Positions 26,040-49,900 of a stretch of DNA of 64,000 bases are shown piece after piece; position 1 is the stretch's first letter; every line of letters begins with the position of its first letter. The notes beneath the pieces are model-generated. The model was given only the letters and a program-made list of their open reading frames with translations. It did not search any database and had not been told where the DNA came from. Source of the stretch: Maylandia zebra. Its lineage: Eukaryota > Chordata > Actinopteri > Cichliformes > Cichlidae. The DNA is taken from positions 32,320,954 to 32,384,953 of the forward strand of contig NC_135167.1 of NCBI RefSeq assembly GCF_041146795.1. The letters are read 5' to 3'. A program made the position numbers and the translations under genes.

Positions 26040-26425
26040 ATTTCATCCATCCATCCATTCGCTTCCGCTTATCCTTTTCAGGGTCGCGGGGGGCGCTGGA
26101 GCCTATCCCAGCTGTCATAGGGCGAAAGGCGGGGTACACCCTGGACAGGTCGCCAGTCTGTCGCAGGGCTAACACACAGGGACAGACAACCATTCACACT
26201 CACATTCACACCTAGTGACAATTTGGATTATCCAATTAACCTATCCCCACAAGCTGCATGTCTTTGGACGGTGGGAGGAAGCCGGAGTACCCGGAGAGAA
26301 CCCACGCAAACACGGGGAGAACATGCAAACTCCACACAGAAAGACCCCGGCCTGATGGTGGAATTGAACTCAGGACCTTCTTGCTGTGCGGCAACAGTGC
26401 TAACCACCGTGCCACCGTGCTAATT
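26040..26425 (-). repeat. High-copy teleost interspersed repeat (copy 1)
   Basis: The stretch starts with an ATCC tail on the plus strand, followed by the very common GGGTCGCGGGGGGCGCTGG and TCCCAGCTGTCATAGGGCG words, and ends at CTAACCACCGTGCCACCGTGC. The tail position indicates a minus orientation. Other copies lie at 51640-52000 (plus) and 54525-54690 (minus). Open frames within it are repeat-derived. Confidence 0.8.
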
Positions 26426-28491
26426 CCATTCCATTTCAATTAAACAAAAATGCTTATGGAAATGAATTCGACAGTTGCAGTGTGTAGGTCACTGGGTTTG
26501 AATGCCTTGGGATTTTGAAGAGGGGAACAATGGTATGAAACATGATAACAGTAAGGCAGAGGGAACAAAGAATGGTTGCTAATTGGTCTGCACAAACCCA
26601 GTGAATATGCCACTTGAAAAAAGCCATGCTGTTTTGTAAGTGTGCTACTGTTTGTCCATTCATGTATCCCCACCCCAATATTAAGGGCTCCTTTAATATT
26701 GTCTTAAGGATGATGAAACCCATAGTTGGCTTTCATAGGTGTGCTTCGTTTTCCACATTTTGCCATTGCTTCAACTTCTCCAGAATCCTTGGGCAAGATG
26801 CTAACCTCAAGTTGCACTCAGATGGATACATATTTGTGTGACAGAAAGCCCTTACATAGAAAGAGCATAGAAAAAAGTGCTGGTGTGAGTGGCTGAATGA
26901 GGTAAAGTGCTTTGAGTGCTCTGATAGAGTAGAAAAGCTCTATATAAGAACCAGTCCATTTACCATAGCTATAATCTGAAAGCTCAAAATACTCTTAAAA
27001 GTTCAACTGAACAATTTAATCGTGACTATAGTTCTACCAAACTATGTGAAAGACTAAGGCTTCCATGCATTGTACCTCATTATCATTGAATCACTTGCAC
27101 CGTCTGGTTTGTGTTTTAGCCTGGTGATTCTTCCTACTGTGCATCATAGCTAATAAATTGTGAAATTCCATTCTTAACAGTAACAGAAACAAGCCTCTAC
27201 TGGGTGTGGAATACAAGTCTGGACAAGAGCTCACCCACACACGCTGAGTAATTCATGACGAATGTCACAACTTCACGAATGCACCAGAACACCTGAGGCA
27301 ATAGTCTTGCTGTGACGCATGCATCAATTTCCATCAGATACCAGCATATCACAAGTGCTATTATATACAGCACACACTGCCTGCAGGAAGGTGATATTCA
27401 GCTGAGATTGTAACAAAAATCTTCCTAGTGAAGTCAAAAATTGGATATTAAAACTATGAAACCAGGCCAACAATGTATTGCCTTGTTTTGTTAAAATGCC
27501 AGGCTTCTTCTGTGACATGGTTATGGAAGATAGAATGATAAGAAAGCAGTGATAAAAAATGATGTGTTGTCTCATGCATCTGTAGAACTGCACATAATGT
27601 ATCATTTGTCTAACTGAGTCTTGAGCAGTTTCCAAGCCTCTCTTCTGTCATCAACAGATTTTTCCATTTCTGTGAAGGCTTTTTTACATGGTACCCAGAG
27701 TTTCACCCGAGTTTCCCTATTATTCAACTGCTGGTTGGATTGCATTACATAACACCCGAGCAATCAGTAATGATCCCTTGTATGTTTTTCTTTTCTCTTG
27801 CATGCTTCTAGCCTGCATTACCAGACATGGAGAGATGTAATCTTACACTCATACACTCCTTTCAAACAAAGGCAACAATGGCTAACTTTATTAGGCTTTT
27901 AACAGATTCAAATGTGTCAGAATAAGTTCCCGTGTGTATCTTTCTTGTTAAAAAAAAATCCACATGTCATACTTAAATGTAGGTCAATTAAAAAAAAAAA
28001 TTGCACCTACCCCTTTAGTGACAGGCTCAGGTCCTTGCAAGTATTTCATGCAAACTGTATTTTTCCATTTCTTATATAATCTTAGTAGGTTTATAGATTA
28101 GGATACTGATACTGTTTTGACATTTGGTGCATATGTTTGTGCAGCACTTTCTTTCAACTTTTTCTGGCCCCTGTTAAACACCACAGAAACATAAAAGAAA
28201 CACATGGACTACTACACACTAAAAAATGTTCTTGTTTTGCCTTCATGTGATACAGCCCTGCAATAAATGATAACCAAATCCCATCATGCAACGCATTTGT
28301 TAGAACTTTCACTAGGCAAGGAAAATCCTGAGCAGGAACTTTACATTGATGTAATTTTGACATGAGTGCTGTGCCTGAGGGAGAAAAAAACCGTGAGAAA
28401 GTGGATAAGGAAGAAGGCGAGTCAAAAGGTGTGTCTGAGCTCTTGTGTGTTTCTGTGACGCTAGCTTTTGTGCTGTTATGACCTGCTGCTG

Positions 28492-28605
28492 TATAAAAAG
28501 GCAAAGGCATGATTTATCTGGCTCAAAGTATCAGTTCACTGTGCAATATAGTTCCAGCTGACTCTTAGTTACTTCCAATCCTTGATTTTAGCACCTTTCT
28601 CTATT
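28492..28605 (+). promoter_or_regulatory. TATA-box promoter and 5' leader of the CD44-like gene
   Basis: TATAAAA at 28492-28498 stands 108 bp upstream of the ATG codon at 28606-28608. The start of transcription would be expected near 28520-28530. A focused TATA promoter would fit tissue-restricted or inducible expression, in contrast to the CpG-type candidate promoter of apip. The start site is inferred. Confidence 0.6.
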
Positions 28606-31350
28606 ATGAAGATGAGGAATCTTCTTTTGGGAGTTCTTCTGGGACTCCTTGCTGCTGTTCATTCAACACCTGTTAATAGTAAGTGGTATTTTTTTTAATA
28701 AGTATTGTAGTAAATTGTTTTTAGCAGAATTTTCAGCTTTTTTATTTCAATGTGGATTTGTCTTTGATAGTTAAACTGTAAAAACAACCACAACAAAGCT
28801 ATTTATTAATTGATGATGAATGATGCTGTATAAAAAAGATTCCATCGCAAGATTTAGGAGCAAAGGGTGTTCTGTCTCAGACAAAGTAATTCCTTTATAT
28901 CAACTGAAAGTTCACCACTTCCTGTCGAGCCTTTCTCTTTACCCCGTGAGTCAGCACTCTCCTGCTACTACCTAAATCTCTTTATATTTGAAGTATGGCA
29001 CTTCCTTAACGAGTCACATTTCATTGTTAATGCACAGGTCTCATTGGCAGAGCTCAATTAAACACAGAAGTCTTTGTGAAATGTTCTGTTCCAGGAGGTG
29101 CATTAATGAATTTGTCTTGAAACCAAAGATCAGCGAAGAGCTGTTACACATGTAATCTCATAGGGAACACCAGAGCTGAATGTGACTGGGCAGAAATGTA
29201 GAGTGGAGATGTGTGATTTGAGCTGAGCCGCTTTCTTTCATTCATCCTTCCTTTCTTTCTGTATAAATCTAAACTATACATAGTTTCATTGGTTTACTTA
29301 CACTATTCCATCAGTGTATAAGTGGCATTTAACAACATAAAGCATTTTAAATATGGGCTACAAGGTTAAGGGGGACCTTTGGTAGTAGAACTGCTAACAA
29401 CTCAATTCATGCTCCAAGATACTGCTAATGTAAGGTCTACTTGAAAAATACCAAGTAGTTGTAGATGTCAGGTAAATATAAGAATGAATTAACTTATAAA
29501 GTATCTTAAAATAGAAATATTTGAGAAAAGAAGCAATTAAATAAAAATTTAAATGTTTTCTATTCACCAGCGATTATAATGGTTTACCAGAAGATATGTG
29601 ACTTCCTTCCTTTGTGACACAAAATCCTAACAATGGCTTAATACTTTTTGAAAGACAGAAAGCAGTTATGTTGGCCTGGTTTATTTGGCGTGGTATTAAA
29701 ACTGATGCTTTGATGGAGCTGTCTCTCTTTTGTTAACACACTAATACACAAATAGTCACCTAGGTTAATTATTACTGTCTCTCACCACACCTTATCAAAG
29801 CGGGTCACATAACAAGCTAACACAAGACTTTGGGCTGAAGCAACATAAGCTCTGTGTGGTCCTTTTGTGTTTAACAAAGCTTGGTAACTTTCCTCCCTAC
29901 TCATTTCAGAGCCAGTAGGTAAACACTTAAGATGATACATGGATTTTTTCCTTTTTCTTTGTCCTAGCTGTGACCCAGAACCCTGCCAACCCTGATGCAG
30001 GCTTTCTTGAGGATGCCATGACGGAGGGGTTCATTGTTGGTCCATCGCCTACGCTTACAACTGAAACACCCAAAATAAGTGCCACAGTTCAAGCATCACA
30101 GACACCGGTTTACAACTCTGAAGATATGACCGAAGGAAGTGCTGCTGGAAAGATCAGTGACATCTTAACAACGTCCATCTCACCTCATGAAACCACAACG
30201 CTGAGTATTTCAAATGCTCAGACCTCTGGATTCATAGAGAGTGCCGTGAATGATGGCAGTGGTTTAGGAGAGAACAGTGACGAATCACCGATCGCCTTCA
30301 CACTCGATATCACAACAACGAATGCCACAAATGCACCGACTTCTAACTCCACAGACAGTTACATGTTTGAGGGGAGTGCTGTCGAATCAACAATACCCAT
30401 CGCACTTGATACCACAACAGCAACGCATGCTCCGACGTCGGACTTCACAGAGCATTACATGTTAAAGGGGAGAGGTTCAGGATATACCTCACCTTCCCTC
30501 TTTAGCCATACCACCACAACATCAGTGACAAGTGAAGACCAGTCAATCAACACTTCAAACAACAACGTCTTCTCGCAAACTACTGATCCTACTGTCTCTA
30601 CCAGTGACGTCACAACAAACCCGGATTCTGGTTCAGGGTCTGAACTGGTTTCTAAAAGCACCACTATGACATCTGGCTCGAGTGTAGAAACTAGCACTGT
30701 ATCATCAATACTATCAAAACAAAATCGAAATTTTCAGCATCGGGAGAACATTAATAAAGGTAAATATTTTGTAATTAACAATAAGTACCTGTATGTTAAA
30801 TTGTTGTGGTGTATATGGAGGGGTTTACAATTCTATTTTTATGTGCAATTAGCACCACAGACACAGACGCAGACGACAAACACTGAAACGACACACAAAG
30901 GACACGTTACACCTGGTGAGTCAGACAAAAACCACACTTCTGCACAATTAATACATGAATAACACTCATTCCACCTTTATAACACACCTCTCCCATATGA
31001 CCAGATTGGATCATCATCCTTGGCTTTATCGTTGGTGTTGCAGCACTTGTAATACTCTGTGTTGCCATCGCAACCAGACACAAGTAAGACTCATATGTCA
31101 GAGAAACGAACAACATATCTGAGTAGATCTTCTCAAAGCACAGAATTTTAATTAATGTTTTTTATGTTGCAGGTGGAATGGACCAAACCAGGCAAATCTG
31201 ACAGTGGCTTCAAATAACCTCTCGAACCAGAAGAGGGAGCGAGAGATGGAGACTTTCCTGCCTAATGAGAAACCCAAGGAGAATGGACATTCAGGGGAGT
31301 ACACTGTCATTCCCCTGGAAGATGTTCCAGAAAATGGTCCCTCATACTGA
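28606..31350 (+). CDS. CD44-like mucin-type single-pass membrane protein without visible Link domain
   Basis: Exons are 28606-28678, 29968-30759, 30853-30915, 31005-31083 and 31173-31350: 1185 nt, 394 residues, all junctions in phase. Residues 1-20 are a signal peptide (LLLGVLLGLLAA core). Residues 21-309 are Ser/Thr-rich with imperfect repeats around DMTEGSAAG/YMFEGSAV/YMLKGRGSG units and possible glycosaminoglycan sites. Residues 311-333 are a membrane helix (WIIILGFIVGVAALVILCV) containing Cys328. The tail is 60 residues with acidic and basic patches. The gene lies between apip and slc1a2, where CD44 lies in human, and the WIIIL...CVAI helix resembles the CD44 helix with its palmitoylated Cys. 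No Link domain is present in the one long intron (28679-29967), so hyaluronan binding is not expected. It may be a CD44 ortholog that lost the domain, a paralog, or an unrelated mucin. Confidence 0.75.
29910..29918 (+). other. Possible 9-nt microexon of the CD44-like gene
   Basis: AGCCAGTAG is preceded by a strong pyrimidine-rich acceptor (TTCCTCCCTACTCATTTCAG) and followed by a GTAAAC donor. Its phase (1 in, 1 out) fits between exons 1 and 2 and would add three residues (Lys-Pro-Val) after the signal peptide region. It is seen only as splice signals; transcription is unproven. Confidence 0.35.
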
Positions 31351-32050
31351 GATCCAGAAACAAACCCTCTGAAAAACAGAACCGTGAGACTGTGTTTCAA
31401 GCACAATAATTTAAAAGAGGAACAAAATTGTCCAAACTGCGGAGCAAAAGGGGATTTGTGGACTCTCACACCTCTGATTCCTGTCTGAATGACAACAATA
31501 TGTCTTTTCTTTTTTCCCCCACTGACTTTGAAAAACTTTGATGACACCTTTATAGCTGCAGTAAATTTTGATTAGTCTATTTATTGCATTATTACGTTTT
31601 TTTTTCTTTCTTTTTAAATTTTTAAATTATGTGTTGGTCAGGTAAAGTGTGGTAATGTCATTTATTTCAAATGGAGCTAAACTCTCTACAGTGTTTTTTT
31701 TCCCAGTTTTTCTTTGTAATTCACGTGGTTTCCTTTTTTCCAGCTGGCCTTTTTTTTTTTTTTTGTTAAAAGTGTCATTTGTTACAAAGCTATTTTCTGT
31801 AATAATCTTATTGAAGACTGTGTTGTGGACTGTAACTTATATTAAGCTGCTCTGTTGTTTTTTTTGTGGAATCTTGGAGTACTGAATGGTACTCAGGTCA
31901 CTGAGTCTAGTTCCTCTTGAGAGCCTGCACAGCACTTCAGCAGTGGTAACATGCACTTACTGAACATTCATATACTGTACTGCATCCTGCCTCCTATGAG
32001 GAATAATCACAATGGTAGCTCATCAATAAACATTTATTTGCTTACAATAA
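31351..32050 (+). other. 3' untranslated region of the CD44-like gene
   Basis: The stretch follows the TGA at 31348-31350. It is T-rich, and the canonical AATAAA at 32025-32030 would end a 3' UTR of about 0.7 kb. The open frames here on either strand are not convincing. Confidence 0.55.
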
Positions 32051-34386
32051 TCTTTACACACATGCATTGAAACATTTATACACTTTCGGTCCATTTTTCA
32101 GACGAATATTTTTGCTCTTGTGATGGTGAAGCACAAATCCCTTCACTCTTACTTCCATTTAGCCAGTCAGAGCTTAGCATGATGATGAATGTCAGACACA
32201 AGAAAATATTTAATGCATTCTCAGACAGACATGTGTACAGAATCCCAAACAAAGATACAAAATAGGAGTTTAATCATCTAAAGATGGTACAAGTCTTACA
32301 TCTTTATAGAAAACACTTGCTATGGTAGGCCAGTTGACTAATAACATATCATCAACTAAAACAATGACCAATAATAAATTAAAGAAATGGAGAAGCATAA
32401 AGAAAATCAGTGACAAATGACTGGCTTACTGCAGTCTTTCCCTTTAGAGATACCCATATTCTCACATACTGAAAAACCCCCATAAGCTTGCTCAGAACCC
32501 TTAAGCAACCAAATATGCAGTGGGTCAGTAACAATTTGTACCCACACTGACAAATAGTGGACTTTTTTCCCAGAAAACAATTTGCAATCTTTCTTAAAAA
32601 CAAACACATGTAATGGATTCTTTGTTAATGAATAACCCTAAGGTCACAACCTATTGAGATAACTAATGGCCCGTTAAATAAATAAATTAGCATTGTTCTA
32701 GCATAACTGCAAAGTTGTATATCATTATGGTCATTATATAAATTTTTTAAATAGCAAAAACCATTATGATGACAAAAATATCAAGTCTATACATTTGATT
32801 TGTACACTTTTTACCTAAAGAGAGTATATACACAAAGTGCAAGCAGGCACTTTTATTTATATATATATATTTATATAAGCTTCTGCTTATATGAAAAAGA
32901 AATGAATAATCCAGTTTCATCTAGTTTTGAACACCAGAGTGAAACTCACAAACATGTACATACTGAGCCAACATCCAATGACCTTGTTGTTACAGCGTCA
33001 GATTTATGCGAGTGCTGGAGGCAGAATTTAGTGTGCACTTGCTAAACAGACGTGACCATAGCTAATTAACTGTAGGTGTAATTACAAGCTTGTTATTTCT
33101 ATCTAAATCTGTTTTGTAGATGTTACAAAACCTTGTGAAGAAGGCCCAGCCATCCTCACTCACAAAACTTCTGTTACTCTTTTCTATTCTAGCGCGACAA
33201 TCCATACTAGCTTTCATCCAGAAATGCTTCAGTGATCATGATCATACTAACTGCACTCTGCAGGTGACATCATCAAGGCAAGGTTGTCATATAGTAAAGA
33301 AATAAACGGTTTGAAATAAAACACTGGACAATGCACTGGTCTGTTGAGAGTTTGAGAGACATCCCCACTTCTTCTCATTAAACCTCCAGTTTTTTGTTCC
33401 TTTTCTTTTCGTTAATCTCCCCCACTCTCTGTCAGAAACACACTCGTACACACATGATTTCTAGGACACAGCAGACTTTTGATTATTAACAGAAACTCAG
33501 TTATCCATACATTAAGGACATACATACAAAAAACAAAGAAACAAACATATGGATAAATAACTGGGAGGACACCCTTTATGTAATCTATTTGAGCTTTACT
33601 CTCAGCAACACATTCTGTACTTTGTGTTGCTACATTTAGAGGCCACGCTCTCTGCTTTTAAATCCTAATCTTCACTTATCAGCTCTGACCTTGTGTGTGA
33701 CATCAGGGAATAATCCCATGAGCTGAACAGTCAAAGGTGATTCAAGGTTTAACTGCCATGACCTTTCTCTGCAATTCAACAACAAGACACTCTTTGCTTT
33801 GGTTTCTTTTCTTTTCTTTGCCATAAGCTTACAAATTGTGAAACCGCTGATGGTATCAACAATTCAGCAATAAAATCTGTCAGATTCTGATGCCTTTTAT
33901 ATCACATGCTCCTCGTATATAAGTTAAGCAGCAAGGCCATCAGTCACACACCCTCCTTTAAGCTACAAAGAAAATGGTTTGGTACAAAAGAAACATGACA
34001 TGTTGCACAGAGTAGAAGAATTTGTTTGCGTTGACAGGACAGGTAGCTTGCAGCAGCACCAAGTAAGGCCCTGAGTGTTGTCAACTGAATGTTGTCTCTA
34101 CAAGTGCATGGAAGTTTATTACAGTTTGTGCAGAAGTTATACAAACACAAGATCTGATCTAGGGTGAAGATTTGATCCATTCAGTTACCCAGATGGATAA
34201 AGGTATTTTCAAAATCTGTCCGACTCCTGTTAACCTCCCCTTAATGCTTTCTTTTCTTTTCTTTTCTTTTCTTTTATGTCTTCTTCTTAATATGATTGCT
34301 TTTTGTCGTCGCTTGTATTTTTGCAGTTGTGTCGGCAGAAGGTAAAAGTAATACTCATGTAAGGTGCAGCGGCATCTGAATCTGCT
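32051..34386. other. Region between the convergent CD44-like and slc1a2 genes
   Basis: No coding exon was recognised. Because slc1a2 runs toward this region on the minus strand and mammalian SLC1A2 has a very long 3' UTR, much of it may be slc1a2 3' UTR. Minus-strand AATAAA occurs, for example, at 34115-34120. A CTTTT tandem tract lies at about 34250-34276. Confidence 0.4.
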
Positions 34387-45591
<11,205 letters not shown>

Positions 45592-46227
45592 TTTGTTGGC
45601 ACTGGAACAGGTAAAGAAGGAAGATGTTATAATAATAATTGAGACCCATCATGACATCTCCGCCACACTACTATGTTTTTAGTGTAAAGCAGAACAAATG
45701 CTTAGTAAACAAAACTGCATTGATTTGTAGCTAAGAGAACACATAATCAATGTTTAGATTGCACTCAGATAAATTGTAATTATAGCTGAAATGCAGGAAC
45801 ACTCAAGTGCGATGTCCGCACGTGTTAATGCAATCTCACATACTGAAAATATATAAAAACAGTAGTGTGTGAATAGATGAGAAGGCACGAAATGTCCTTG
45901 GGCAGGTTAGTTGAAAGCCACTTAAAGATAATGCTGTTGTCACTGTACTAGCAACTACTGCTAATGCAGTAACGGTCAGCACAGATGATGATGGGCTCTA
46001 TGAATCTCACTGTCCCCCCATATCCAGTTGCTCCTCATTGCAACTGATTGACACCGTAGAGGGGGCTCATGCCCATCTACTGTATACACTCAAGTTTCAA
46101 CAGCCAAAGGAAGTTGCAGTTAGAAGAAGTAACATGAATACAACCCAGTGTGTTGCAGGTTCAAAATCTGCGAGGAAAAGCTGGCAAAATAAGGAAGAAA
46201 TTGTGCTTGTAATTGATATTACACTTC

Positions 46228-46600
46228 TGGACAAAAGCACTGGGTCACCGACACACTACACCCACAGGAGTTGCTCAGTCATGGAAACGCATACCAGAAA
46301 GCACCTGATGCACGGTTTTTGTGCTGATGCTAAAACCACAGGAGGTTTTATTAGTCTGCATTCAATGAGTCACCAGAGTTGTGGCGACTTCACTGTCCAC
46401 TATGTAACTCCGCACTCTGTGTGTTCTCCTGCTTTGCAGTAAGACCACTCACAGTTAACAGAGAGTATCTGGCAGGGAAGAAATTTCACAAACTGACTGT
46501 TTGCAATGGTAGCATCCTCTTATGGTAACTCACTCAAATTCAGTGAGCTCTTTAAAATGACTCATGCTTTTATAAAATTTGTAAGGGCAGACAACATGGC
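46228..46600. mobile_element. Tc1/mariner-type relic
   Basis: The stretch starts with a CTTCTGGACAAAAGCACTGGG section and contains AAATTTCACAAACTGAC and AAATTCAGTGAGCTC words. By recall these belong to the reverse-strand transposase region of an abundant fish Tc1 family. Frames are broken. Confidence 0.5.
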
Positions 46601-46943
46601 AAGAGGGTTGGTTTCATCACATGGTAGCAAGAAGACTGAAAACACCTGAATTCAAGGACTAAGCCCAAGGGTGACCCAGTATTTTTGTCCATAGAGAGTA
46701 TGCTGAAATACTAGCTGTTAAGAGAACAGATGGCTGGATGGATTGATGCTTCTATGCTTCTGACATGTTTCTTGGTTCGCCTCTGCTGATCAGTCTCTTG
46801 TCTCCGGGAGCTTTTCTATGTGGAGTATGAATGTGCTCCCTGTGGCTGTGTGGGAATATTCTAGTTTCCTTTCACAGTTGGAAGACATACATACTGAGTT
46901 AAATGGTGATGCTATTCTGGGTAAAATACTACCTCTATATTTA

Positions 46944-46974
46944 ATTTAAACAGAGAGCAATGCTCTGTTTAAAT
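46944..46974. repeat. Perfect 12-bp inverted repeat
   Basis: ATTTAAACAGAG at 46944-46955 and its reverse complement at 46963-46974 are separated by 7 nt. It is intergenic or intronic, with no associated gene feature. Confidence 0.6.
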
Positions 46975-49900
46975 ATATGAGTAACTTTGACTTGAGGTTT
47001 AAAGGTGTTTGAGTGGTCAGCAAGTCTAGAAAAGAGCAAGTGGCTAGCTAAGTGCTGGAGTTTTCTGCAGCTATTGTATAAAAATACAAAATGTATATAT
47101 TTGCTTCACTGATTCATTTTTAGTTTTGAGGATATTTTCTTGGACATGGTGCTTTGTGTTAATTTCAGATAATGAGCTCATCCATCTGACTATGTACTTC
47201 TTTATTTTACTACCTTTTGATGCCTCTGAAGCAACAAGTATCTCAGGTTTGCTGTGGTCTGGAGTAAAGCCTCTTTGACTTAAAGATCAACTCTCAGCTG
47301 TACAGCCTTTAAATCCTGTAGAGCATAGACGTACACAGTTATGCAACAGCGCGTGCCTGTGTCATTTGGGCAACCATGACCTTGATGACACGAACAACTG
47401 GAATGATGTTTTAAAACAATAAACTCTAGAAAAATCCCTTTTCACCTACTAGTTAAAGTATTTTAAATATCCTGCAGATGAAAATTCACGGGTAACAGGA
47501 AAGACAAAGCTTCAGTAATGTGTCATATATGTATATCTGCTAAATCAATAGCATATTTGATGATTCATTATTTAAAAAAACCCTTCTGTCTAAGACATGT
47601 AAGTGGGCAGGGAACATGCAAGGTAAGGACAGAACAACTGCCAAGTCAATCATGCCTGTCTGATACACTGTGCTCTGGCATTAATGACATGTAAGCCTTT
47701 TAAAGAGGATAAATTTAGCACTTCAGGCATTCAAGTGATTGAGTTATGCAACAGACAAGGGCTTCCCAGGAAAAGTCAAAGTGTCACCACTACCTACCTA
47801 AAACTGTTATGCATGCATGTGAATGCTAACTTAATTTATAGTTTGGTATTCAAAGCGAATTTCTTCTTTTCTGCAGAAGGAGAAAATCAAAAGCACTGGA
47901 CAAATAATTGGATGTGAAAAATGAGTAAGCAGGGTTGGACAGTGACCTCACAAGTGAAAGGTCTTCTGGAAAGTGCAGGCTAGGTAATAATTTTATGCTT
48001 TTACCATTAAAAGAAACACACCCCTTCAATGTGAGGTTGATTCAGAGCGAACTGAAGAATAGAACAGCAACAATGAAAAACAACGTTATCTACTAAAACA
48101 TCACCAAGGACAGCAGGTCTACTGTAGCTGTACAACAGACAAAAGATTGTCCTTATAGCTTTTGTTTCTTAAATGCACTTACTGTATAATGCATCAAGCC
48201 TGTGCATAAAGTTGCATGATCCTTTGGAAAGTTTCACAAAAATTGCTAAAAAACATATGAAAAAGTATTTTGAAGACACACCGTTCACTGCCGTTACTCA
48301 TCTCATGAACTACCACCACATCACTACATCCTGCGAATTGTGCTTACCAGTTGGTTTGTATGCTGCTTGAAGTTGGAATTGTACTTGTAGAGAGGCACTA
48401 CACAACTACTGACTTCAGTGAAAAAATTAACAAAATCATGGCTCATGCATTGGTAAATCCTCCAATCAAAGCCCCCCCAAAAGTATGTTTTTCTCCCTTT
48501 ACACAAAAGCACCTTCAGTGCTTAAAATTCTGCAAATGACTTCCTCTTTAGCAATTGATGTACATCCACAATCACAGATGCCCGTTCATTCAGCTGCAGG
48601 AAGGTGCATAAAGGTGACTAACCTGGAGGTCTGACAGAAGCCTCCCAGACAGGAGGGGTGGAGTCACCTTGCTAAGATTAGCCAGAGAGTGGAAATCCTC
48701 GTCGCCATCTTTATTTTGTCCCTTCTATTTTTGCGTTTTTTTTTGTTTTTGTTTACTTTGTATTTGAGACAGAAAGGTTGCATGTATAAGTCCTTGGGGC
48801 AATGCAAATATGCAAAGTCTATTCGAGAGTATATAATTAATACTTTCAAATTCAGGGGCTGCACAAATACCATTCTGTACAACCCATTTTACTCATAATG
48901 ACAGTACTGTAGATTTCATCATTCAAAGCCTGCTTTTCATGGCTGACACCTTTCATAATAGGAGTACTTCACAAGCTCTATTAACCAGTTTTTTAAATGT
49001 AAATGTACATTTTGGTGGAGATTAGGTAAAATCATAAGCATGGCCGTTTTACATAAGCAGTGCTGCTACCGTCTTTTCCCCTTGAAATTTTCAGCTTCAT
49101 ATGGCTCATGCTGCTATGTATTTATATCAGGTGCTGCATTTAATAATGGCTAATCAAATGTGGCCCGCTTATTAGTACTGCCTTATGGCTTGTTGCAAAC
49201 TGATTTATTTGTAACATGATTTCGCTTGAATGTTAATCGCATGCTTCATTAGTACATTTGTTCAATTAATTGAAGGGTTTATGTCAAATTCTCAATTAAT
49301 ATTAAGCAAGAAGTTTAGAGTAAACAAAAACTTCCAAATTAGTCAGCAAAAAAGCTTGAAGGAGAAGTCATTTAGCAGAATAACGCTGGTTTATTAGAGC
49401 ATAACGGAAAAACTGATTGCAGCTTTCGTGTTATTTTCATTTTGGAATATTTAATCAGACACAAATTAACACTCGTGTTTGAGTAAGATTTTGTGTCTCT
49501 CGTCAATTTTAAAGGCAGTTTTAGGATGCAGGGAGCGTCTGTCGGAGTCACAGCTTAAAAACAACAAGACTGAGATGATTGTATGACTTTGTTGAAGGAA
49601 AAAGTAAATCAAAGTAAATTAAACCCTATATATGTCTGTTATAATCCAATAACATAACACTGAATGTTTCTCTAATTCTACCGTGTTTAAATCAAGCAAA
49701 CTTAGCATAGCAACAGCAGCAGCAGGTTATGCGTTTATTTGAGGTATCTGCAGAAGCTCGTGTGTTTAACACAGCTTCGACATTGATTGGCCCCAGTCTG
49801 ATTGTTCTCTTGCTGAAAGTTCTTTTGGTCTAACAGGGTGACATGAACATGTTACATGCACTCATTGGTAGCAGGACTCCAGCCTTTATTTTAACAAATT

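Larger units (their letters stand above)
17661..28480. other. Intergenic, repeat-rich, no gene recognised
   Basis: About 10.8 kb between apip and the CD44-like gene. I looked for pdhx and for CD44 Link-domain exons on both strands and saw none. The identified content is the repeats listed separately; the remainder is AT-rich and unassigned. Short exons under 60 codons could have been missed. Confidence 0.45.

Noticed and set aside
46038..46442. 134-codon plus-strand open frame
   Set aside because: It overlaps a Tc1/mariner-type relic and shows no protein family features.
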